This document shows, piece by piece, positions 1 to 9,800 of a DNA stretch of 55,870 bases. Position 1 is the first letter of the stretch. The number at the start of each line of letters is the position of its first letter. The stretch comes from Actinomycetales bacterium. GTDB lineage: Bacteria > Actinomycetota > Actinomycetes > Mycobacteriales > Micromonosporaceae. Below the pieces are notes generated by a model. It was given only the letters and a program-made list of their open reading frames with translations. It was not told the origin of the DNA and searched no databases. The position numbers and the translations under genes were made by a program. The DNA lies in the NCBI GenBank assembly GCA_002919305.1, contig PKFB01000053.1:1-55870 (forward strand), read 5' to 3'.

Positions 1-1
1 C

Positions 2-139
2 GGAATCCAACTACCCGGCGACGGCACCATCGTCGACACCGACCCAGACACCCCCGGAATCCAACTACCCGGCGACGGCACCATCGTCGACACCGACCCA
101 GACACCCCCGGAATCCAACTACCCGGCGACGGCACCATC
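2..139 (+). repeat. 54-bp in-frame tandem repeat
   Basis: Two full copies of a 54-bp unit (2-55 and 56-109) and a partial third copy (110-139) are essentially identical at the DNA level. They encode 18-residue units beginning GIQLPGDGTI. The array runs off the left edge, so the total copy number is unknown. The lack of third-position divergence means recent expansion or homogenisation. Confidence 0.95.
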
Positions 140-751
140 CCCGGGGGTCAAACTCCGGGCATTCAAGTCCCTGGGGGTCAGACCCCAGACGGGAGGGTCA
201 CCATCCCGTCACCTCCTGGCTCTCCGGGAGACGTTGCTGACGGCGTCGTCGTCCCCGACGCACCTGGAGGCGGAGGTCTGCCTGGAGCGGGTGGGGGTGG
301 TTTCGATGTGTCCTCCCCAGTTGAAGACCTGGTAGGAAACGGACCCGCGCTGGAGGCTCCTTTCTTTCCGCCCCTGGAAGGGGTGGACGGTCGGCACCAT
401 CGGCCTCTCCCGGACGGTGTTTCGGCGCCCTCCAGTGGGCGCTTCGTCCCACCGGGTCAGGCTGACGGTTCGTCATCCGCTGCCGGTTCCAGGGCGATGG
501 GTCCCAGCGGTATCCCGTTCTTCCCGCCGATGGCGGGTATGGGCGGCATGGGGATGGGCGGTCACCCCCAGGAACGAGAGCGCACCACCTGGCTCGCCGA
601 AGACGAGAAGGTCTGGGGCACCAACCCGGACGTCGGCCCGGCGGTGATCGGCCGAGGCGACATCGACATCGAAACGGACTTCGACGAGGAGATCCGCCCG
701 ACTTCCGAGCCGCAGCGACAGACCCGCACCAAGGGCCGTTCCTGGAGCTGA
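2..751 (+). CDS. Gly/Pro-rich type VII secretion locus protein, 5' truncated
   Basis: The reading frame is open from the left edge (frame starting at base 2), so 249 C-terminal residues are visible and the start lies outside. The visible part opens with an 18-residue tandem repeat (GIQLPGDGTIVDTDPDTP) and continues as Gly/Pro-rich low-complexity sequence. The last ~60 residues carry the motif QERERTTWLAEDEKVWGT followed by AVIGR. A related motif closes the next gene, which suggests the two proteins share a C-terminal docking or recognition element (inference). Proteins of this composition occur in actinobacterial WXG100/ESX loci, usually after a helical N-terminal domain that cannot be seen here. 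The next gene starts 39 bases downstream on the same strand, so co-transcription is likely. The biochemical role is unknown. Confidence 0.75.
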   Translation, partial: GIQLPGDGTIVDTDPDTPGIQLPGDGTIVDTDPDTPGIQLPGDGTIPGGQTPGIQVPGGQTPDGRVTIPSPPGSPGDVADGVVVPDAPGGGGLPGAGGGGFDVSSPVEDLVGNGPALEAPFFPPLEGVDGRHHRPLPDGVSAPSSGRFVPPGQADGSSSAAGSRAMGPSGIPFFPPMAGMGGMGMGGHPQERERTTWLAEDEKVWGTNPDVGPAVIGRGDIDIETDFDEEIRPTSEPQRQTRTKGRSWS

Positions 752-790
752 TGCCTGGTACCGGACACCGCTCGACATGAGAGGAGACTC

Positions 791-3073
791 ATGACACAGC
801 CTGGTGGCGTCGTCGACGAGTCCCAGTGGGGCTGGGAGCTCACGGTACGCAACGTACCGGGGGTCGACTTGCCGGGCCGGGAGTTGGTGCTGGCGCAGCG
901 CTGGTTGTATCTGGCTCCTTCTGCAGCCGCCCCCACGGATGTGTTGTTGGTGGACAACGACGAGTTGAGCGTCCACTTCAACGCGTCCCAAGTGGAGTCG
1001 GAGAACTCGCCTTTCCAGACCGCGCTGCGCACCTTCGACGGTCATCTCGGACCGGCGGCGCACAGCGGACAGTACGCGGGTCTGGCCACCGATCCGCGTA
1101 CCTTCTTCGACATCGCGCTGGCGTTGGACCGGACAAGCATGTGGCTGTGGTCGAGCAGTCAAGAGTTCCAGCGGATGCGCCAGACCCTGGAGCGAGCCGG
1201 TACCGGCTTCGCGGGCACCGCGGCAGGCGCCTTCACGGATCTGATCGGGCTGCTGACGCGGGCTTTAAACAGCTACTACTCCCACCTGAATTCCCAGGGA
1301 GTCACCACCTACGCCGACAGTGTCACAGAGAGTGGGAACGCGCTTCAGCACTTCCTCACCGATCTGTGGAACGTGTACCAGCAGTGGCGTGGCCTCCCGG
1401 AGCACACGCCGCTGGGGGCCGTCACGTCGGTGCTCCGAGAGGCGAGCGTGGCGACCAGTTATCGGGGGCAGGCGGAGCTTCCGGAACAGACACCGTACGG
1501 ACCAGTGGATCAGTCGGCCACCTGGGATGCCGTGGAGCAAGCAGCTAAGGAGCGTTGGCGGCAGGGTCTGTCCTTCCTGGACTCGGGTGCATCGACCGCC
1601 CTGGCCGCATTAATGAATCAGTATCGGTTGACCTACGACACTCTTTCCCCGCTGGTTCCGATCGATCACAGTCGGGCGGACGTTCCAAACCCGCATACCA
1701 GCCCAGACGCCCAGAACACAGCCGATCCGAACGGCTCCCATGGGGTTCCTGACCCCGACCACTCAACCTCACCGACTCCTGATGTCCAGAACCTCGCTTT
1801 GGACGCCGGTGGTGGTCCCGAGAGTGGAAGCAGCACCGACAGCGGTGGCTCCGGTGAGGCAGGCGCATCGGGTGGTCCGGAGAACGGCTCCCACAACCTG
1901 TCAGGGCTCCGCACCGGTCCTGTGTTCTCCCCGCCCCTCCTCACCGGTCCCGGTGGGGAGGCAGGGAGCGGTTCCGACGCCTTCGACTCCCTCGAGGACT
2001 TTTTCACCCCGAGTGTGCTCACCTCAGCTGGGGCCGACGGGGTCCTCGATCCGACTGACCATGTGAACGTGGTGGGTCGAACAGCGCCGCCGATGACGGC
2101 GGTGTTCGCCCTACCGCTCTCGATCCGTCGCTCCGGACACACCCCGGATCAACAGAGTCTGGACCCCACCCTTCTCACGACAGACGCCGGTCTGCTCATG
2201 CTCGGCCGTCCCATTGGTCAGGCCACCAGAGAAGAGGAGCGAGAGCGCTCAGGCGAGGACGACGACGCCTTCGGGATGCTCGCGGGTGTCGAGTACGACG
2301 GAGTGGTCGGACGAGCGCCTTCTGAAGGTGAGAACCCCACCGCAGCGCCTTCTGAAGGTGAGATCCCCGCTAATCCCGGTGATCCCAGTGACTCCGATGA
2401 AGCGACAGGGCTGCTCGCTCTCAGATCCGACGAGGTCTCGACGCAGGCCCTGGCCCTCACCGCCTCCTCCCCCGCTCCCGATGCCTTCACCGTCCCTGCT
2501 GATCCCACGACCGACGTCACGGCTGGTCCCGTCGATGAGGCTGTGTTCGACGTCCCCGAAGGAGAGGGGCAGGAGAGCCCGGATCCGACCGAGCGGGTCG
2601 GCAGGATGGCCACCCCCGGCGAGAACGTCGCTGCACCGGATGGCCCCGCTGGACACGTCGACTCCGCGTCCATCGGCGATCGGTTCACCGGTCCGACCGA
2701 ACCGGAGCAGTTTGACTATCGCCCGCTGCGTGGACTGGACGGCCCCTGGCAGCTGGAGGAGCCCGGGTACGTCCCGTCGGAAACGAGTGAGCAGCGCCGG
2801 CCATACCCGCACGGCCTTATGTACCCGCCTTATCTGGGCGCCGGTATCGGGGCCGGAGACGGCTTTGGATACCAGGAGCGGGAACGTCTCGCATGGGAGC
2901 CGCAGGATCCGGATTCCTGGGGTACCGGCGGCGGCCCGTCCCAGGCCATTGGGCGTACGTGGGACCCCGAACCCCACCAGACGCCGGGAACTCCCACAAC
3001 CACAGCTCAGCGGCACGGCAACGACGAACCTGAGCCTCCCGGCGAGGGAGTGCTCCCAACCTCAACCCGATAA
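791..3073 (+). CDS. PPE-like/WXG100-associated type VII locus protein
   Basis: This 760-residue protein has no clear enzymatic domain. The N-terminal ~290 residues are predicted mostly helical with several Trp residues, followed by a long acidic Pro/Ser/Gly-rich segment (~residues 290-640). The C-terminus carries YQERERLAWEPQDPDSWGT and AIGR, matching the C-terminal motif of the preceding gene. This layout (helical N-terminus, disordered middle, short conserved end) is like PPE-type or large WXG100-family cargo of actinobacterial type VII systems, but I see no canonical PPE tripeptide at the start. GAGGAG at 781-786 lies 4 bases before the ATG. A 27-bp direct repeat encoding APSEGE-x-P sits near 2310-2370. 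The YbaB-like gene follows after 22 bases. The function is unrecognised. Confidence 0.75.
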   Translation: MTQPGGVVDESQWGWELTVRNVPGVDLPGRELVLAQRWLYLAPSAAAPTDVLLVDNDELSVHFNASQVESENSPFQTALRTFDGHLGPAAHSGQYAGLATDPRTFFDIALALDRTSMWLWSSSQEFQRMRQTLERAGTGFAGTAAGAFTDLIGLLTRALNSYYSHLNSQGVTTYADSVTESGNALQHFLTDLWNVYQQWRGLPEHTPLGAVTSVLREASVATSYRGQAELPEQTPYGPVDQSATWDAVEQAAKERWRQGLSFLDSGASTALAALMNQYRLTYDTLSPLVPIDHSRADVPNPHTSPDAQNTADPNGSHGVPDPDHSTSPTPDVQNLALDAGGGPESGSSTDSGGSGEAGASGGPENGSHNLSGLRTGPVFSPPLLTGPGGEAGSGSDAFDSLEDFFTPSVLTSAGADGVLDPTDHVNVVGRTAPPMTAVFALPLSIRRSGHTPDQQSLDPTLLTTDAGLLMLGRPIGQATREEERERSGEDDDAFGMLAGVEYDGVVGRAPSEGENPTAAPSEGEIPANPGDPSDSDEATGLLALRSDEVSTQALALTASSPAPDAFTVPADPTTDVTAGPVDEAVFDVPEGEGQESPDPTERVGRMATPGENVAAPDGPAGHVDSASIGDRFTGPTEPEQFDYRPLRGLDGPWQLEEPGYVPSETSEQRRPYPHGLMYPPYLGAGIGAGDGFGYQERERLAWEPQDPDSWGTGGGPSQAIGRTWDPEPHQTPGTPTTTAQRHGNDEPEPPGEGVLPTSTR

Positions 3074-3095
3074 CCGACGCGCAGAGGAGCCACCA

Positions 3096-3539
3096 GTGAC
3101 TGCCCCGATGTACGACCGGGTAGAAGCCGCCATGCGGGAGCTGCGAGAACAGCAGCGCCGCCTCCAGGAAGTCCAGAACCAGCTCGCCAGTGAAGGTGTC
3201 TCGGTCACCTCCCGGGATCACATGGTCACCGTCACCCTCGACGCCCGCGGTGAGGTCAGTGGGATCACGTTCCACTCCACCAAGTTTCGTCGGATGGCAC
3301 CGGCAGAACTGGGCTCAGTGATCACTCAGACCATCCGGCAGGCCCGGCAACGCGCCATGGAGCAGGTAATCGCCGCGTACCAGGACTTCCTCCCGAGCCC
3401 AATAGACCTGCGCAAGGTGCTGAACGGCGACTTCGACCTCGACCAGATGATCTCGGACGCGGTACGTATGGCCTCCGAGCCGATTCCGGGTGAGAAGCCC
3501 ACCCGTCCATCCGACGCAAAGGAGACCCACCATGGCTGA
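3096..3539 (+). CDS. YbaB/EbfC-family protein of a type VII locus
   Basis: This 147-residue protein begins with a coiled-coil helix (MYDRVEAAMRELREQQRRLQ). A three-strand segment follows (SRDHMVTVTLDARGEVSGI) and then a helix, which is the YbaB/EbfC nucleoid-associated fold. YbaB-like proteins, including EspL in mycobacterial ESX-1, are common in ESX loci, where they are thought to act as chaperones or DNA-binding partners rather than cargo. The GTG start at 3096 was chosen because AGAGGAG lies just upstream at the usual spacing and the residues before it do not resemble the family. An in-frame extension upstream overlaps the previous gene and is rejected. It overlaps the next gene by 8 bases, so the two are probably translationally coupled. 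Confidence 0.8.
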   Translation: MTAPMYDRVEAAMRELREQQRRLQEVQNQLASEGVSVTSRDHMVTVTLDARGEVSGITFHSTKFRRMAPAELGSVITQTIRQARQRAMEQVIAAYQDFLPSPIDLRKVLNGDFDLDQMISDAVRMASEPIPGEKPTRPSDAKETHHG

Positions 3540-3846
3540 CGAACTCGGAGTAACTGAAAACCTCGCGCGCCGCGGCCTGGACCTACTCGCCATCGGTGAG
3601 AAGGCGAAGGCCATCCTCCGGGACCTCCAAAGCGCGGAAGCATTGGTCCTCGCCACCCTCGGCGAGGACGAGATCTCCACAAACTTCCGTGCCAAGTACC
3701 TGTATGCCGCGCAGGCCGGTCAGGGCCTGCTCCTCGGTATCGACCTGGCGATGCAACAGGGCACCACAGGGATCAGCGAGACCCAGCAGGGCTTCAACAA
3801 CGCCGAGAGCGAAAACCTCGATCTGACCAACACCCTACGGCGCTGA
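3532..3846 (+). CDS. Small helical WXG100-like protein
   Basis: This 104-residue protein is almost entirely helical (MADELGVTENLARRGLDLLA onward) and has the size of a WXG100/EspC-type ESX partner. It lacks an obvious WXG tripeptide and lacks a clean C-terminal YxxxD/E signal. The ATG at 3532 sits inside the end of the YbaB-like gene, with AAAGGAG just upstream. It lies between the YbaB-like gene and the giant protein with only 14 bases to the latter, so a role as co-secreted partner or chaperone of the giant protein is plausible (inference). No catalytic motif is visible. Confidence 0.7.
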   Translation: MADELGVTENLARRGLDLLAIGEKAKAILRDLQSAEALVLATLGEDEISTNFRAKYLYAAQAGQGLLLGIDLAMQQGTTGISETQQGFNNAESENLDLTNTLRR

Positions 3847-3860
3847 GATTTGGGGCCAGC

Positions 3861-6800
3861 ATGGGAATGCACGTTCCGGAAGAGATTCGGAATCTCTTCA
3901 AAGTGCTCACCGGTGAGGAGTGGCCGGAGGTCGACGAAGACGCCCTCCGGCATCTCGGTGCTGCTTGGAAGCGGGCCTCTGAGCAGATCGACACCCAGCT
4001 GGCCCCAATGATCAATAACGCGGTCTTCACGATCCGCAGTGAGTTCACAGGGGAGGCGGAGCTCGCCTTCGCCGATTCCATGGCCGCTTTCACCACGGAG
4101 CCGCCGTACTACTTCGACACCGCCACCAAGCACTACCGGACCGTGGGCGTGTTCGGCGAGGACACGGCCACGATGGTGCAGTACGTGAAGCTGATGATCA
4201 TCGCCCAGCTCATCGTGCTGCTGGTCGAGATCGCTGTCATGACGGCGCTGGCCTTCATCTCTTTCGGCGCCACCCTACAGTACCTGGCTGCCCGGTACGC
4301 CATCGTCCGCTTTCTCATTAACACCTGGATCGGCCGGTTGATCCTCCGGATCGTCGCTGCCCAGATCATCGGGGTGTCGCTACAGGCCGCGCTCGACGGC
4401 ATCGTGCAACGGATCCAGATCAACAGCGGATGGCGCGACAAGCACGACTACAAGCTCACCGGACAGGCCGCCGCGGTGGGCTCCATCGGCGGTGCGCTGT
4501 CGGTGGTTCTCGGACCGCTCTCTCTGGGCGCCGGTGGGCTGGGTCGCTTTATCGGCAACAAGATCGGTGGTGAGGTAGGCGGCAATATCGGCTTTCAGAC
4601 GGGGCGGGGTATCGGTGAACTCACCGAAGGCGGTCTCACCGAATCGCTCGCTGAGATGTTCTACACGGCGGCGGTGACCGGCGAATGGAAGTTCAACCCG
4701 TTCGCCTTCACCGCCGGCATGGCCGGGTCCCTCTCCATGATGCTCGGCGCGGGGCTGGGCCACTACCTCTCCCCCAATCCAAAGCTCCACATTGGACCTA
4801 ACGCCACGCTTACCGAGGTCTTCCAGGCTGAAGGGGTAAATGTCACCCCTGACGTGATCAATGATGTGCTCCACGGCCGCCCCGGAAAGGCCACGGACGT
4901 TCTCAACAAGTACGGGCTGCCTCCCGGTCCTGGCGCGGCATACGCGCTGGCGGTCACGTCGGATCTGATCCCCGGCCTCGGAGAGATGGGCTTCCCGATC
5001 CCCGTCTTCGACGGGCGAGGCTGGTTGATCCCGAAAAATGTGGAGTACCTGTTCAACCCGGACTCCTCCAGAGTCCAGGAGATCGAGGACGACGCTTTGT
5101 CGATCACCGATCTCGACACCGATGTCGTCTCCCCCGTCCCGGTCGTATCCGGGGACCCGAGCCCTCCGCACGTTCGCGTGCCCCAGGGACCCTCCCTCAA
5201 TGGCAGGCTGCTCATCACAGACGGGTCTGCCTCCACAGACGGCCCACATCTCACAGGCGGCACGACTCCCACCGGGGGACGACCGGCCCAGCCTCCGGTT
5301 CCGCAGCCCACCGTCGGTGGCAGTCGGTGGGAGACTCCCACCGGCCACAAACCGCTCCCAGCCACCTGGGACCGCGTCACGGTGCCGGGCGCTTATGTTG
5401 GGATCGTCGCCACTGACGGCACGGACTTCCTCATCGGAGACAGCCGGTACACGCCCGCGGAGTTCACCGACCTCATCCGGAATCAGCCGGCGTGGTCACC
5501 TGGTCAGCCGGTGGTGCTCATCAATAGCGGCTTCACTGGGGAAGCCAATCTGTCGGAGTTCGCAAGCGCGCTCAACAGCGATGTCATAGCGCCGGTCAGG
5601 CAAGGCGACACCATCGAATGGCTGCTTTATCCGTCCGACGGCAGGGAGCCGGTGACGCCTGACGGCGCCCTCGGCGACGCCCTCCGTCACATCGAAGTGC
5701 CGCAGCAGGTCTCGACGGTGGCACATCCCCCATCCGGCACAGACACCTCCCTGCCGGACGTCCGGGCGGTGCCGCCGCCCGCTCCCTCCGAAGGCGCACC
5801 GCCGCCGACCAACATCGAGGGTGCACCACCACCCACCACCGCCGGAGACGCACCACCACCGCGCAACCTCGAAGGCACACCACCACTACAGGTCCCCCCC
5901 GAAGAGCCGCTGCCCCGGACCACCGATGGTCCTCCGCAACCAATCACCAGCCCGGCTTCTCCGACGGATGATTCGGCAGCGGCACCCACCCAAAACACGT
6001 CACCGTCGCCCTCTTTCCAGGAACCGGGTTTCTCACAGCCGGCCTTTACCGAGGAGAGCTCCAACACCAGGCAGGATCCCCTCAGAAACCTCCCGCCGGA
6101 CAACCAGTCGGAGCAAGACGAGTCCGTGTTGTCACCCACCACGCGTGGCTTCCCCATCCGATCGGATGGCGGCAGTGTGCAGACAACCCCCTCCTTAGAT
6201 GGCCGACACGACACATATCGCGTACTCGACTCTTCGCAGAACAGGCCGGAAGATATTGACGAAGACTCGACGACCACATCAGATAGCACCACCGATGAGT
6301 CGTCGGCTCCCCCGGTCGTACCTGTCGCCCCACCCACTGCGGCGTCGGACATCAACATCACCGACTCCCAGCACAAATGGCGACAGTATGACCTGTCGAA
6401 TTCAAGGCAACAGCTTCTGGATAAGTACCGCGACCAGCTTGGCATCGCCGAACGCGTTGAGTTTGTACGCGACAGAATCCAGCAAGTATTCGACGAAAAG
6501 GTCGACCAATGGAACGGTAATCCGTCCAATAGACCTCTTGACGAGGCTCGCCTGGAGCATATTAGGAAAGAGCTCTTTAAAGAGATCCACAACCTCGCCC
6601 GCGCTGCGTACGGCTCCTCTGCCCTCGATTCCGCAACAAAAAGTCAGAATTTCCGATCTGAATTAGAGAAGCGACTGAGTCATATAGATTTACTTTTGCA
6701 GGTCGAGAGCCGTCGCCAGAAGACTCTCGAGGATGCGGAGAAGAAGTTTGACCTCGCCTCCGCTGCCTGGGATCTGTCCCAAGGCAAAGACACCTCCGAT

Positions 6801-9800
6801 ATTGATATCCAGGAGGATAAGCTCCGAGCCGCCTTTCTCACGGAGATCAGCGCCGCTTTTGACCATACTTACCGAGACGCAACAGCGGGCATCACGAACA
6901 ACGAGGGGCAGAACCTCGAAAGATACGATAAAAAGTGGCAGGAGATTTTTGATGCAGCAGTCAAACGACTACCGACACTATTCGAGCAGGAGACGGAGCT
7001 AGCCCAGTTTGAACAGCGAGCACGAGATAAAGTCAAGGAATTATACGATTCCTATTTCGAAGACTTCAACAGGGGCCCAGCATTCTCCCACGAGGGCCTA
7101 GAGAAGATCATCAACGAATTCATCACCGAAATCCGGTTGGAATACAGCAACCGGATGCAGCATCGACCCGATATCAGCACGAATGAAATCAGCGTCTCCC
7201 GGAGCCAAGTCCAACAACGATTCGATGCCCTGCTACTTGATCTTCCGAACCGTTTCTCCCAACAGGTCGAAATCGAGTTCCATCAAAAACGCATAGCGAA
7301 GAAGCTTAACGAGATCGCCGACTCCTGGCTCGATACACCGCTCGACCGGGAATGGGTAGACCGTATCCAGGGAATCCTGAACGAAAAGATTAAACAGGCC
7401 TGGAGCCTCTACCGCCCTGATTCAAACTATGAGCTTTCCTCCGAGATCCAACGGCTTCAGGGGTTGGTGGAGCCTCTTTACGACTATGCGGCACGCCTGA
7501 CGCAGATACGGTCCGGCATCCAACAGCGGCTCGAAAACCTCCTCAATAATGACATTGATTACCAGCTGACCCTAGGAGAGTCCGACTGGATAGTCGAACA
7601 CCTGATGTCTGTCGTCGACAGTCATCTCGAACAGGCCCTGAGGGGAGTGCTGTCCCGGGACACACCTCCCGCGCCCTCTTCCGTGGTGGTGAGTCGCACC
7701 TGGCAACAGGTGACCCAGCTTCTCAACCACGGCTTCATCATCGCCGACAGCCTTCTGTCAGCGGGGCGGTGGTTCGAAGAGATGGCACAGGACTATGTGC
7801 TTTCCGAGGACGAGGCCTTAGAGCTAGGGAAAGCGTTCCGTCAGGACTGGGCTCAGCTCGTCCATCAGAGCAACCCCGACATAACCGACTTCGACCTCGA
7901 CAGGTGGCTGGCGGATGAAGAAGCACATGAAAACAGATTCGCCAACGGGGTCGAGCTGGTGCGGCAGAAGCACGAACTGTCGATCGACACACCGCAGACG
8001 AGACCGGACCAGGTCCCGGCCACCGAACAGCAGTCGGACCAGCTACTGACTGTACCGCTCACCCACCAACCGGTACCCGGCACCTCGTCAGCCACCCCAG
8101 CGCCCACAACGGCACCCAACCTCACCTTCCAGACGCAAACGCAGATTTTCCAGACGGAACAAACACAGTCACCCGAACCGAGAGACCAGGAAGCGCAGAC
8201 CGGTCAGGAACGACGCACCGAGAACACTCAGCTTCCAGAAACCGATCAGAACCAGGCGGAAACCCCCACTCTTGACCAACAGCTCCGCCTCGAGGAACAG
8301 ATCGACCGGGTACTTCAGGAAACCGCGTCTCCCCGACGTGAACAATCAGACAATATCTCCCCTCTCTGGCTTGATGAGCTGAATTCCTATCAGCGGAGTC
8401 TGGTCGCTGATCTGCGGTCTCAGGTCCTTACTGATGCCATCGCGGCGGGTGAATCGGTTCTCAGCTCTGGCCGGATCGCCCAGATAAGGGATGGGATTCA
8501 AGAAATCGAGAGCCGAATCGCTAAAACCCTCAGGGCGATGGAAGGCTTCTTCGATGTGACCAAAGGGCTGCTCGAGAAAGATCTGTTTATCGCCCGAGTT
8601 CTGGAGGACAACAGCTTTCAGCAGTACGCGTCGGATCTGATGCAGCTGGAGCAGTCGACCATGACCCCGGAAGAGCGGGAAACGGCTCTACAACAGCTGC
8701 ATGATCGGCACGCAGAAATGCTGCAGCAGCGAATAGACGCCAGGAAGAACCTCGGGAAGCTGAAGAGCGAATTGGACACCATATGGCAGCTTGCCCTGTC
8801 CGAGGCACGACGCAATGCAGCCCAACAGGTCCCAATTCTTGGATTCGATAGCAACCCGACTGCACAGATCTTCGAGTCTCACCTGAAAGATAAATTATAT
8901 ACGAAATGGAAGTCGCTCCGAGACAATGCCCTTCGTGGTCTCCATGAGCGCTCACGTGGCGTGTTCACTGATCAGAACACCCCTGAGATGATCCAACGTC
9001 AGATCGACGAGGCGTTAGACCAAATCATCGCGTTAAAGAAGAACTTCCAGCAGAATTCAGTACAGATACGGAAAGATATAGAGCAAATTTTTAGAATACC
9101 CCGAATAAACATTCAACTCTCCGACCAGCAGACCATCCAAGACCACCAGATAGAAGATCCGACTCCAGAATTACTCCAATCCCAACTCGACACACCAAAG
9201 ACTCAGATCGCCACATCGAAGAATACACTCACACAGAATGTGGAGAATTTACGAAGCCATGTAAGACAAACTCTTGGATTAGCCCCGCCGCTAACCAGCC
9301 ATCCCTCTCCACCACACACAGAAGAAGGGAAACATAAATTAGAAGTTTTCGACCCGAAGAGCGTACTCGACTACGGCATCCCTGAGGAGCTCGGTGGGGT
9401 GGCGGAGCTCCACGCCTTACTTACTCGGAACCTGCCGAACCTCGCCGACCTGCCCTCCATCACCGAACTGGAACAACGGCTACGGATCGGGTATCACCGA
9501 GTCACCTCAGACGGTCTTCTGCTCACGCTTGGAACCGGCGCCCAGGCGGTGGAGGTGGTTATCAAACTGAATCTCACCAATCCTCGCCTGATCTCCGATT
9601 TCCAAAGCAAAGGGCACGCGGTCACTACAGGTGTCCACGACGGCGCCTGGGGTGACGTCACCTATTCCATGAATTCATCCTTCAATTCCTCACTCTCGGT
9701 CCCGATCAGCGCGGGTTTCGGCGCTGACATCCTCGTGCGGCCTTTGACCATCACCCCCGGAATAGGTGGCGCCGCCAACAACATCTCATCCTCATTCAGC

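Noticed and set aside
2-139. Tandem repeats as a possible CRISPR array
   Set aside because: The units abut without spacers and stay in the coding frame of a Gly/Pro-rich protein.
2249-3016. Long open frame on the minus strand inside the PPE-like gene
   Set aside because: It is a GC-rich antisense shadow with no family-like motifs, in a region covered by a better-supported gene.
2214-3095. Upstream extension of the YbaB-like gene
   Set aside because: It overlaps the whole 3' half of the PPE-like gene. GTG 3096 has a good ribosome binding site and the family N-terminus.
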